64,000 bases of DNA from Geoglobus sp. UBA235. GTDB lineage: Archaea > Halobacteriota > Archaeoglobi > Archaeoglobales > Archaeoglobaceae. This document shows, in pieces, positions 25,544-33,747 of the stretch. The stretch is from positions 1-64,000 of the forward strand of contig DACG01000027.1 of the NCBI GenBank assembly GCA_002494725.1, in the 5' to 3' direction. A program made the translations under genes and the position numbers. Within the stretch, counting starts at the first letter, position 1. The number at the start of each line of letters is the position of its first letter. A model generated the notes under the pieces. That model saw only the letters and a list, made by a program, of their open reading frames with translations, was not told the origin of the DNA and ran no database searches.

Positions 25544-26576
25544 TCCTGAAACGAAACTGAGACTTTTGATTCATGGCATTAAAACAGATCTTAAACCCCT
25601 GAGAAACGGTGGGGCTGGCCCTACAGGCGGTCTTGGATTCAGGGTAAAGGGATCTGTTGTTTCAGCTCCTGTCACACACAAATTTGCCAGAAAATCACCC
25701 TTCAGACTGGAAAGAACAGGGAGCAGGTACATTCTCTACGAAAGCGGCAAAAGAATTGGCAGAGCTGTACTTCCAAAGGCAGAATACTACTCAGAAATCA
25801 TAGATGGTATACCCGCAGGGAAACTCGTTGCACTGGACGGGTATGATGCACTTGTTTCGGCAATCTCAAGAGAATGCATTTACTGGAATCATAACAAAAA
25901 ATGCAGCTTCTGCACAATTCAGAATGGAATCAAAAACTCAGTTGCAAGAAAAAATCCCGAACAGCTTGCACAGGCAGTCAAAATAGCTTACGAGGAAGAC
26001 AGGAGCAGACATCTAACACTCACAACCGGAACGATGGAAGGCAGGGACAAGGGCGCCAAGGCCATGATAGATGCTGTTAGGGCAGTAAAAAAAGAGATAG
26101 ACATAGGTGTGCACGTTCAGATAGAGCCCACAGACAGGGAGTGGATCGAAAAGCTGTATGAAAGTGGAGCCGATACCATAGGAATCCATGTCGAGACATT
26201 TGACAGATCCATAAGAAACAGAGTTGTTCCCGGTAAACCACCCTTAGAGGACTACTTCAGAGCGTGGAAAGATGCGGTTGAGGTGTTTGGAGAATGGAAT
26301 GTTTCCTCATGGCTGATAATCGGGCTTGGAGAGAGGAAAGAAACAGTGATACAGGGCTTTGAAAAGATGTCTGACATGACTGTGTATCCGTTCATAGCAC
26401 CTTTCAGGCCCTCAGAGGATATGAAATACCAGCAAAACTTGGCAGAATACTTCATCCGGACTTTAAAAGAGCTGATAAATGCATCTGACTTTAACAGAGT
26501 GTATCTGCCCAGATTCAGTTCAGGATGTCCTAAATGCGGTGGCTGTTCATTTGTTTCCGAGCTTTTTTCAGAATGA
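25536..26576 (+). CDS. Radical SAM protein, MSMEG_0568-like (biotin-synthase-related)
   Basis: 346 residues from ATG 25536 (GGTGGAGGT upstream). The cluster cysteines are spaced CX8CX2C (CIYWNHNKKCSFC, ~116-128) instead of the classical CX3CX2C. Then LTLTTGTMEG, GVHVQIEPTD and IGIHVETFDRSIRN follow, as in the MSMEG_0568 family. A second CPKCGGC cluster sits at the C-terminus and may bind another Fe-S cluster. The reaction is unknown; sulfur-insertion or radical chemistry on a coenzyme precursor is a possibility. Confidence 0.75.
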   Translation: MLDPETKLRLLIHGIKTDLKPLRNGGAGPTGGLGFRVKGSVVSAPVTHKFARKSPFRLERTGSRYILYESGKRIGRAVLPKAEYYSEIIDGIPAGKLVALDGYDALVSAISRECIYWNHNKKCSFCTIQNGIKNSVARKNPEQLAQAVKIAYEEDRSRHLTLTTGTMEGRDKGAKAMIDAVRAVKKEIDIGVHVQIEPTDREWIEKLYESGADTIGIHVETFDRSIRNRVVPGKPPLEDYFRAWKDAVEVFGEWNVSSWLIIGLGERKETVIQGFEKMSDMTVYPFIAPFRPSEDMKYQQNLAEYFIRTLKELINASDFNRVYLPRFSSGCPKCGGCSFVSELFSE

Positions 26577-27205
26577 TTATGACTCACAATTCTGACTCAC
26601 AATTTACTAGAATTAATTAAGTTAATATTATATTTAATTTTATAATTTTTTATTTTTATTTGAATTAATTTATAATCAACTAATTAATAACTAATTAAAT
26701 TTTTTAATAATTATAATTAAATCACATTAAGTTTTGATTAAGATTTTTAAATTTTAAAATTTAATTAAAATTTTCTAATATTTTTATTCCAGATATGCTG
26801 TAATAAAGCAAGATTAGGCAATCCCAAAAAATTGAATTTTGGGAATTCAATTGTTCCAAATAATATGTGAATACAGCAGTTATTGCATGTTTAAGGGGGA
26901 GTAACTGCATAAAATACCACAAGTTGAGGGCAATGCAACATTTTTGCAAATTTTTATTTCGCAAATTATGGAATAAAGCAATTGGTTGGTAGATAGTGAT
27001 TGGATAATTTATATTTAATTTTAATAATTTATTAAATTAAATAATAAAGTTTCTAATATATATTAAATAAAAAATTTTATTAATTTAAATAATTAAAAAA
27101 ATAAATTAAAATACAATATATTAATAAATTTAAATAATTAAATTTAAATAAAATTACAGCTATAACACGTCAATTTGTGAGCATTAAAACAAAAAAACTC
27201 CAAAC
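26577..27205. other. Extremely AT-rich intergenic block with inverted repeats
   Basis: About 630 bp of nearly pure A/T tracts flank a more complex centre (about 26780-26990). In the centre, a 9-bp perfect inverted repeat (26830-26838 and 26844-26852, 5-nt loop) is followed by GCAGTTA (26876-26882) and its complement TAACTGC (26902-26908) around a run of five G. No credible ORF lies here; the 67-residue minus-strand frame looks random. It may be a DNA-unwinding or replication-related element or just a promoter/terminator island. No orc1/cdc6 gene is in the window. Confidence 0.6.
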
Positions 27206-27224
27206 GGAATTTATATATAATTCC
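27206..27224. promoter_or_regulatory. Palindrome over the TATA box of the cysteate synthase operon
   Basis: GGAATT-TATATAT-AATTCC is a perfect 19-bp palindrome whose centre is the TATA box itself, 21-39 nt before the ATG at 27245. Such placement would let a dimeric repressor block TBP binding. Part of the symmetry may just be the AT-rich TATA. Confidence 0.55.
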
Positions 27225-27244
27225 AGATAAACATTGGAAATCGG

Positions 27245-28429
27245 ATGAAATACCACCTTGTCTGCCCGGAATGCAAAAACACATTCACGGACACAGGGTT
27301 TGCTTTTAAATGCCCTCACGGATGCTATTCCATCCTCAAAACCGTGTACAGGGTAAAACCGGCTTTTAAGGGCGAGGGGTTATGGAGATATATGGAGTAT
27401 CTCCCCGTTAATTCAAAAACACAGTACGGCGAGTTTCCGGCCATCTTCAAAAGTCAGGAATACTCGGATATTTACGAAAGCGAAATATACTTCATTCTGA
27501 ATGGATACGCTCCTGATTTTGGCGTGAGGATGAAAACATGCACCTTCAAGGAGCTTGAGGTTCTTTCATCTCTGAAATATTCCGACGAGAGAAAAACAAA
27601 CATTGCCCTGTCTTCAGTGGGAAATACAGGAAACGCATTTCTTGAACTCGGGAGATATGCAGAAAACATTCAGATAGCTCTGTTCATCCCTGAAGAGATA
27701 ACATGCTGTCTGTTTGAGATAAACAGAAGCGATAACGTGACAGTGGTGGGAGTCAGAGGAGGATATGACCTTGCAACAGAGCTTGCCAAGACTTTTGCCG
27801 AAAAAAGAGAGGGATGGAAATACGAGGGAGGGGGTTTGAATTTTGCAAGAAGAGATGCTCTTTCCACAATGGCCTATGGATTTGTGGAGAAGCTTGGTTT
27901 TTCACCTGACTACTACATACAGTCGGTTGGAAGCGGAACTGGGGCGATAGCCTTCTTTGATGGAATGAAAAGAATGGGTATGAAGCCTCCTTCAGTAATT
28001 CTCGCTCAGAACAGTCCATTCCTGCCAATTGTTGAGGCATGGAACAAAAAGCTAAGTAAAATACCTGACTACAGCTTCGATCCTGTTGAAGTGCTGTATG
28101 CCAAGGTTCTGTCCAATAAAAATCCCCTCTTTTTCCAGAAGGGGGGGTTAAAAGACATTCTTGAAGAGACAGATGGAATGGCCTTCGGAATATCTACAGA
28201 GGATGCAAAGAAAGCGGGAAGACTTTTCAGGAAAATTTATGGATTTGAACCCTACCCTGCTGCTGAGGTTGCCCTTGCCACTTTGGAAAAGATCGACCTG
28301 AGAGGGAAAAAAATAGCGATCAACATAACCGGATCCGGGCTGGACATTCTTAAAAAAGATTACAAGGTCAGGGAACCAAAATTTGATTACATGGTCGAGG
28401 CTGAAGAGGATCTGGAGATGATAGAATGA
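27245..28429 (+). CDS. Cysteate synthase (threonine-synthase-like, coenzyme M pathway)
   Basis: 394-residue PLP enzyme. It starts with a zinc-ribbon-like CPEC/CPHGC, has TCTFKELE (~99; likely PLP lysine), SSVGNTGNAFLELGRYA and the glycine-rich SVGSGTGAIAFFDG. Methanosarcina cysteate synthase, which makes L-cysteate from O-phosphoserine and sulfite, arose from threonine synthase and has this architecture. The immediately following fused ComDE gene supports that assignment over threonine synthase. Leaderless-type start at ATG 27245 with the TATA palindrome upstream. Overlaps the next gene by 4 nt. Confidence 0.8.
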   Translation: MKYHLVCPECKNTFTDTGFAFKCPHGCYSILKTVYRVKPAFKGEGLWRYMEYLPVNSKTQYGEFPAIFKSQEYSDIYESEIYFILNGYAPDFGVRMKTCTFKELEVLSSLKYSDERKTNIALSSVGNTGNAFLELGRYAENIQIALFIPEEITCCLFEINRSDNVTVVGVRGGYDLATELAKTFAEKREGWKYEGGGLNFARRDALSTMAYGFVEKLGFSPDYYIQSVGSGTGAIAFFDGMKRMGMKPPSVILAQNSPFLPIVEAWNKKLSKIPDYSFDPVEVLYAKVLSNKNPLFFQKGGLKDILEETDGMAFGISTEDAKKAGRLFRKIYGFEPYPAAEVALATLEKIDLRGKKIAINITGSGLDILKKDYKVREPKFDYMVEAEEDLEMIE

Positions 28430-29511
28430 TTGAGGATGATGTGACAGATGCCATAGCAAAAGCCAAGATCACCCACATACTGTTTCTCCCCTGTGAGCGA
28501 ATTCGACTTCTTCTTAAAAATCTTTCAGAGAGGTTCCATTCAATCCCCCTGTCAAGAGAGGAAGAGGGCGTTGGAATTTCAGCTGGACTGTACATGGCAG
28601 GTAAAAAACCTCTCATGGTTATCCAGTCATCTGGTTTCGGAAATATGGTGAACGCACTCATGAGTCTGAGCAGAGCCTACAGATTTCCCCTGCCAATGCT
28701 GGTAAGCTGGAGAGGAGTACATGGTGAGAAAATATCTGCCCAGAAGCCAATGGGAGAGAAAATCAGAGCATTGCTCGACGTCCTTGAAATACCGTACATC
28801 GTTTTTGATGGAAAAAACCTCTCAGATCTTGAGAACATGATTCTAAGAGCATATGAGGAGGAAAAGATAACAGCAGTTCTGCTCAGACCGGACATCTGGT
28901 CTTCGTGCCCTGAATTTTACTTTGAACCAAGAGAGTACAGAACACCGGAAATCATGCTGAAAGGCGGAAAGGCCAAGTTCACAAGATTTGAAATTCTGAG
29001 GGGAATAAAAGATTACTTAGAGGGTAAGATTGTTGTTTCAAATCTCGGTTATCCCAGCAGAGAGCTTTATGCGGTTCTCGACCAGCCAACAAACTTTTAC
29101 ATGCTTGGGAGCATGGGACTTGCAACATCCATCGCTCTGGGCCTGAATCTCGCCGGAAAGGATGTGGTATCGGTTGATGGAGATGGATCAGTGCTGATGA
29201 ACACCTCCACCATCTTCACAGCCGGTCTTGTATCTGAAAGAGGGCTGAAAATCGTTGTCATAGATAACTCCGCTTACGGAAGCACCGGCAATCAGAAATC
29301 TGCAGCAGTAAGAGCTGATCTGGCTTTCACCGGAATATCAGCAGGTCTGAACACATTAAGAGCATTTACTCCTGACGAGATAGGACTTGCATTAAAGGCC
29401 GAGAAGAGCTCATTTATACATGTCCCGGCAAAACCGGGAAATGCAAAGGTTGGACTCATTCCCCACACAGCAGAGGAGATCAAGATCAGATTCATGGAGG
29501 CAATAAGATGA
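28426..29511 (+). CDS. comDE: Sulfopyruvate decarboxylase, ComD-ComE fusion
   Basis: 361 residues. The N-terminal ~165 match the alpha (ComD) subunit, including LPLSREEEGVGISAGLYMAGK-type and MVIQSSGFGNMVNAL segments. The C-terminal ~190 match beta (ComE), with the ThDP motif DGDGSVLMN ending in VVIDN (~265-290). It would decarboxylate sulfopyruvate to sulfoacetaldehyde in coenzyme M synthesis. ATGA overlaps tie it to both neighbours, giving a tight three-gene operon. Confidence 0.85.
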   Translation: MIEDDVTDAIAKAKITHILFLPCERIRLLLKNLSERFHSIPLSREEEGVGISAGLYMAGKKPLMVIQSSGFGNMVNALMSLSRAYRFPLPMLVSWRGVHGEKISAQKPMGEKIRALLDVLEIPYIVFDGKNLSDLENMILRAYEEEKITAVLLRPDIWSSCPEFYFEPREYRTPEIMLKGGKAKFTRFEILRGIKDYLEGKIVVSNLGYPSRELYAVLDQPTNFYMLGSMGLATSIALGLNLAGKDVVSVDGDGSVLMNTSTIFTAGLVSERGLKIVVIDNSAYGSTGNQKSAAVRADLAFTGISAGLNTLRAFTPDEIGLALKAEKSSFIHVPAKPGNAKVGLIPHTAEEIKIRFMEAIR

Positions 29512-30392
29512 GGAAAATGAGAATCGGCTATCTGTCAACTCTTTACCATACATCACATATTTTGAGAATAAAGAGAGTGGTTGACGCGGAATGGAGGGTT
29601 TTTGGTACGGGGATGGAGATAATCTCAGCTTTCGAAACAAACAAAATCGATCTGGCTTACATAGGCCTCACTCCAGCAATAGTCGGAATGCAGAGAGGTT
29701 TGGACGTTGTTTGCATTGCTGGAGGACATGTGGAGGGTACTGTAATTGCAGGAAGAGTGGAAAAAGAAGACTTTCCGGAAAATTTAGAGGGGAAATCAGT
29801 TGGTGTTCCCGCCAAGGGCAGCATTCATGATGTCATACTGAGGAGTTTTTCCGAAGACGTGAGTTTTGAGATCAGAAACTATCCATGGGCCGAAATGATA
29901 CTGGATGACTTCATTGACAGAAAAATTGATATCATCTGCGGAACACCAAATCTGGCTGTCCTGGCGAAAATGTATGGGGCGAGAGTGATGGTCAGTCCAT
30001 CAGAGGTCTGGCCCTGGAATCCAAGCTACGGAATTGTTGTGAAGAGAGAACTTCTTGACGAAAGCCAAGGAGATCTCAGAGATTTTCTCATAAAGCATGA
30101 ATGGGGGACAAATATACTGAGAGAGAGCAGAGAACTTTCAGCCAGAATTCTGAGCAAATACATGAGGCATGAACTCGACTCTGCAACGGTAAAGGAGATT
30201 CTTAACATGAGCCCGAAATACTGTGCATCGCTGCCTGAGGAATACATCGAAAGCACTATTAAACTTACTGAACTCATGGTACAACTCGGATATGTCGAAG
30301 GTGCTCCCAGACCTCACGAGATCTTCTGTCTTGACATAATATCCGACATCCACCCGCAGAAAGAGCACTACAGCAGTTCTGCATCCCCGTAA
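29508..30392 (+). CDS. NitT/TauT-like solute-binding-fold protein, probably cytoplasmic
   Basis: 294 residues with the NMT1/SsuA-like periplasmic-binding fold: MRIGYLSTLYHTSHI, KIDLAYIGLTPAIVG, LEGKSVGVPAKGSIHDVILR. It lacks a signal peptide, lipobox and any ABC permease or ATPase beside it. It is translationally coupled to ComDE, so an intracellular role with a sulfonate or thiol intermediate is more likely than transport. It could be an enzyme or a carrier; unproven. Confidence 0.7.
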   Translation: MRKMRIGYLSTLYHTSHILRIKRVVDAEWRVFGTGMEIISAFETNKIDLAYIGLTPAIVGMQRGLDVVCIAGGHVEGTVIAGRVEKEDFPENLEGKSVGVPAKGSIHDVILRSFSEDVSFEIRNYPWAEMILDDFIDRKIDIICGTPNLAVLAKMYGARVMVSPSEVWPWNPSYGIVVKRELLDESQGDLRDFLIKHEWGTNILRESRELSARILSKYMRHELDSATVKEILNMSPKYCASLPEEYIESTIKLTELMVQLGYVEGAPRPHEIFCLDIISDIHPQKEHYSSSASP

Positions 30393-30425
30393 AATTTACA
30401 AATTTTTGAATCCATACAATTAATC

Positions 30426-30689
30426 ATGAAGGCTCCCTACAAAAGGGAGTACAAGCAGAGCACATCAAGAGGGAAGGACTACACCATAAGGTGTGATGGA
30501 TGCGGCAAGAAGGTACCGAGATTCAAGACGTTTGTTTCATACAGAGGATTCAGACTTGATCCCGAGCTTGAAAGAGCAGTTGGAAGAAAGAACATTCACA
30601 CGTTCACCCAGAAAATGTACTACTGTCCCAAGTGTGCAAGAAATCTGGGAATAGTTCAGCCGGGGAAACTGGGGAGAAGAAGAAAATAG
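30426..30689 (+). CDS. rps26e-like: S26e-like ribosomal zinc-ribbon protein
   Basis: 87 residues, very basic at both ends. RCDGCGKKVPRFK (Cys ~23, 26) and YYCPKCARNLGIV (Cys ~67, 70) align with the CxHCG...VP and CxxCAxHxGIV pattern of ribosomal protein S26e. S26e is typical of Crenarchaeota and eukaryotes and is not generally reported from euryarchaea, so this may be a divergent S26e or a lookalike zinc ribbon. Stands alone, with a short AT-rich upstream. Confidence 0.6.
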   Translation: MKAPYKREYKQSTSRGKDYTIRCDGCGKKVPRFKTFVSYRGFRLDPELERAVGRKNIHTFTQKMYYCPKCARNLGIVQPGKLGRRRK

Positions 30690-30697
30690 TAGAAGTG

Positions 30698-31441
30698 CTA
30701 CGGCCACGAAGCTCCAGGATAGGTGGTCCAACCTCTTCCACTCTGATTCCCCCAAATGACTTTGATTATGACCGTGGATGTGTTTAGTCCGAAATTGCTG
30801 ACTTTATTTTGGGCCAGATCGACATCAAACTCAAAAGCTCCAAAATGTGTAAAATTAAGTTTAACAGCCGTATGAGTATGACAGGATATGCATGCTTCAT
30901 TTGCAGATTCCATGAGGCTGCTATTCTTCGCATCTAAAACAAATTTTCTATGAGCTGCGTATTCACCAGTATCATAGCTTTGACCCGTTATACCAAATCC
31001 TCCCGCAACAGGAGGATAGAAAGTGGGAGAAGGTGTGTGACAGACATCTACTGAGCACGAATATTCTCTGTGTGAATGGTTGTAAGCCTCGCTCCATGGT
31101 GGGTTTGCAGATTTCTTGTAGCTATGACATATCATGCAGCTTAAGGTTGATGCTGCGTGAGCTTCATTTCCACCATACACATCTCCATTGAAATCAGACG
31201 CATACGTAATATTAACTCCTCTGTGACAGAGTTCACAATCAAAGTTTTCATGATATGGATTGCTGGCAAGCTCTTCATGAATATCTGCATGACACTTTTT
31301 ACATGGGATCTGATTTCCTGCCTGAGAAATATTATACCAGTTATGCTGCCCGAGGAATATGGATACAGTAGCTGGAAGTAAATAGATACCGAGAGAAATG
31401 ACCACTGCAAGTACCAAAATAAATTTCACCATATCAGTCAT
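30698..31441 (-). CDS. Membrane-anchored multihaem cytochrome c
   Basis: 247 residues with an N-terminal uncleaved-anchor-like helix (FILVLAVVISLGIYLLPATV), so the haem domain should face outside. Four CXXCH motifs (CKKCH, CELCH, CMICH, CISCH) and one unusual CX4CH (CSVDVCH) are seen, implying up to five haems; extra His residues can be distal ligands. Likely NapC/NrfH-like or c-type electron carrier in quinone-to-metal (Fe(III)) electron transfer. No cytochrome maturation genes are near. Confidence 0.85.
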   Translation of the reverse strand: MTDMVKFILVLAVVISLGIYLLPATVSIFLGQHNWYNISQAGNQIPCKKCHADIHEELASNPYHENFDCELCHRGVNITYASDFNGDVYGGNEAHAASTLSCMICHSYKKSANPPWSEAYNHSHREYSCSVDVCHTPSPTFYPPVAGGFGITGQSYDTGEYAAHRKFVLDAKNSSLMESANEACISCHTHTAVKLNFTHFGAFEFDVDLAQNKVSNFGLNTSTVIIKVIWGNQSGRGWTTYPGASWP

Positions 31442-31539
31442 TAGAAGATTTTAAGATAGTTTTGAAATAAAAAGCTATCCATATATGTAATGTATGGAAT
31501 GGTGCAACACGCTCACTGAATGAGATGTTTTGAAGTTTA

Positions 31540-31622
31540 CGCCGGGGCTGGGACTTGAACCCAGGAGCCCTCATCGGGCAGTGGATCTCGAGTCCACCGC
31601 AGTGCCTCTCTGCAACCCCGGC
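31540..31622 (-). tRNA. tRNA-Ser (anticodon CGA)
   Basis: Minus-strand gene: acceptor GCCGGGG/CCCCGGC, anticodon stem GTGGA/TCCAC with loop CTCGAGA (anticodon CGA, codon TCG), and the long variable arm expected of serine tRNA. Discriminator G; CCA is not encoded. Confidence 0.94.
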
Positions 31623-31678
31623 CTGAAAGGGATAAATTCACTCAGGAATATTTAGGTTTCGGTTAAAAAGGAGGTATA

Positions 31679-32566
31679 TCAGATGTTCAGCTCTCTGAAT
31701 CTCTCCTTAAGTATATTTGCCGAGTTTCTCAGGGATTCAAGTTCCTCATCTGAAAGCTGATATTCGACAACCTCCTCCACACCTCCTGCACCAATTATCG
31801 CCGGTACACCTACAGCCACATCCTCAATTCCATACTCTCCCTGAAGAATAACGCTTGTTGGGATCTCCTCCTTAGTATCATTGATCACAGCATTCACCAT
31901 TCTGTAAACAGCAACAGCAGGTCCAAATATTGTTGCTCCTTTCCTCTTGATGACTTCTGCAGCCACAAATCTCACTTCCTGAAGTGTCTTGCTCCTGTCA
32001 ATCTCTCCATCGAAGTCAGCCTGACTCCAGAGAATGAACATGCTGTCTCCATGCTCCCCTATGATCCAGGCCTTCCTTATATTTTTGGCACCCTGAGCAT
32101 TCAGCGTTGCCTTGAGTCTTGCTGAATCAAGCATGTTGCCCATTCCAAAAACCTCATTTCTGGGTTTTCCTGTTTCCCTCCACATTATATACGTCATTAT
32201 GTCCATGGGGTTTGTAACAACTATTATCTTGCTTTCAGGACTGTTCTGCATTATCCTGCTCGCTATGTCCCTGATTATTCCGGCGTTTTTTGTCGCAAGG
32301 TCAAGTCTTGTCATTCCCGGTTTTCTTGCCAACCCGGCAGTAACAACGATCACATCGCTCCCCCTGAGGAGAGAATAATCACTTCCTCCAGTGATTTTAG
32401 GATACCTGTCTATTCCAGCACATGCATGGGTAAGATCCATCGCCTCTCCAACCGCAAGGTCCTCTGCAATGTCCACAAGAACAACCTCATCAACATCAAG
32501 GTTCAGAAGACAAGTGAAGGCTGACGTTGCTCCAACTCTACCAGCACCAACAAAACCAAGCTTCAT
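31679..32566 (-). CDS. mdh: Malate dehydrogenase
   Basis: 295 residues, LDH-like malate dehydrogenase. NAD motif GFVGAGRVGAT, substrate loop LARKPGMTR (the Arg favours malate over lactate), VVTNPMDIMTYIM, and catalytic IGEHGDS. Interconverts malate and oxaloacetate with NAD(P). ATG 32566 follows a short spacer; a LutB-like gene lies upstream on the same strand. Confidence 0.93.
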   Translation of the reverse strand: MKLGFVGAGRVGATSAFTCLLNLDVDEVVLVDIAEDLAVGEAMDLTHACAGIDRYPKITGGSDYSLLRGSDVIVVTAGLARKPGMTRLDLATKNAGIIRDIASRIMQNSPESKIIVVTNPMDIMTYIMWRETGKPRNEVFGMGNMLDSARLKATLNAQGAKNIRKAWIIGEHGDSMFILWSQADFDGEIDRSKTLQEVRFVAAEVIKRKGATIFGPAVAVYRMVNAVINDTKEEIPTSVILQGEYGIEDVAVGVPAIIGAGGVEEVVEYQLSDEELESLRNSANILKERFRELNI

Positions 32567-32601
32567 TCAACCCACCCTGCTAAATTTCTCGTTTAGGTTA
32601 A

Positions 32602-33690
32602 TTAAAATTTCCGAATTTTCTCAGCGAGCATGGATTTGATCCTCAAAAGCATTTCAGATGTGTTTATGTTCAGGGGACATATCTCACTGCAGATACCGCA
32701 GTGAAGACAGTAAAATGGATTGGAGGTTTTTCCAGTTATGTGGTTCCAGATCTGACCTATTCCGCCTGAATAAACTCCTCCCCAGTCTGCATTTAGTGCT
32801 GCATAGGATGGACACGAAAAGTGACATGCACCGCATCTCAGGCAGTAAAGAGCTTCTCTGAACTCTGTTCTCGATGCCTTTATCCTGCCATTATCCACAA
32901 CAACCACAGCCATCCTTTCAGGTCCATGAAGCCCTGAAATTACTCTTTTCTCCACGTCTCCGCTTTTGCTCAGTCCCCCTATCACATTCAGATATGAGGG
33001 CATCTCATACCCGGCACTTCTCCATGTCAGCTCTGCAACCCTGACTGCTTCTTCAAAGCTTCCAACGATCTTCTCGGCTCCGGTGACAACAAGATGCCGT
33101 TCAGGAAAAGAGCTCACAAGCCTTACATTTCCCTCATTCTCGATTATCAGTACCGAACCATCAGATGATATGACATTTGCACCAGTAATCCCGCCATCTG
33201 CCGAGATTATCTTTTTTCTCACACCTTCCCTCACCTTCTGCCTCAGCTCATCAATGCTGCTCACATCAAAAAGCTCAAGCACTCTCTCGGCAGAGATGTG
33301 GATTGCAGGCATTGTGAAGTGTCTTGAGCTTTCCTTGACAAGACTCAGAATCACATCTCCCAAGTCAGTTTCATGCACAGAAATTCCGGATTTCTCGAGA
33401 TGATCTGGAAGCCCTATTTCATGGGAAACAAGAGACTTTGACTTAACAACACTCTCACAGCCTTCCAGAAACTCCAATGATACTCTGACAGCTTCCCTCT
33501 CATCTCTGGCGAAATGAAATTCAATGCCATTCTTCTCAAAATTATTTCCGGCAATTTCAACAAGCTCCTCTATTCTATCCACAGATCTTATTTTTATTTT
33601 CTTTACCTCATCTGCGAGCCATGCAAATCTCTCATCCACAATTCTTTCCCTTCTTTCGGCAAAATTTGCCCTTGCCTCCTTCACACCCAC
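32602..33690 (-). CDS. LutB/YkgF-like lactate-utilisation iron-sulfur protein
   Basis: About 362 residues. N-terminal LUD-domain-type region (EERIVDERFAWLADEVKKIK-like helix, then GGITGANVISSDGSVLIIENEGN) and a C-terminal double ferredoxin motif: CLRCGACHFSCP and CLHCGICSEICP. Family members work with a flavin/Fe-S lactate dehydrogenase; here no partner is adjacent. The start is GTG 33690 (or GTG 33684), ~20-25 nt after a TATA-like TTTTTTTATC; the longer frame is not credible because it covers the divergent PdxS gene. Confidence 0.82.
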   Translation of the reverse strand: MGVKEARANFAERRERIVDERFAWLADEVKKIKIRSVDRIEELVEIAGNNFEKNGIEFHFARDEREAVRVSLEFLEGCESVVKSKSLVSHEIGLPDHLEKSGISVHETDLGDVILSLVKESSRHFTMPAIHISAERVLELFDVSSIDELRQKVREGVRKKIISADGGITGANVISSDGSVLIIENEGNVRLVSSFPERHLVVTGAEKIVGSFEEAVRVAELTWRSAGYEMPSYLNVIGGLSKSGDVEKRVISGLHGPERMAVVVVDNGRIKASRTEFREALYCLRCGACHFSCPSYAALNADWGGVYSGGIGQIWNHITGKTSNPFYCLHCGICSEICPLNINTSEMLLRIKSMLAEKIRKF

Positions 33691-33747
33691 GTGAAGCCTA
33701 TGCGTAAGATAAAAAAACACTTCGCATTTAATCCAGATGAACAGGTG

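Noticed and set aside
26761..26964. 67-residue minus-strand ORF inside the AT-rich block
   Set aside because: Random-looking composition, no start signal and no domain.
27245..28429. Plain threonine synthase
   Set aside because: TFKELE and the coupled fused ComDE gene point to cysteate synthase instead.
33514..33747. N-terminal extension of PdxS and, on the other strand, a ~110-residue extension of the LutB-like gene
   Set aside because: Each extension covers the other gene's coding sequence or promoter; TATA boxes and family lengths support the short starts.
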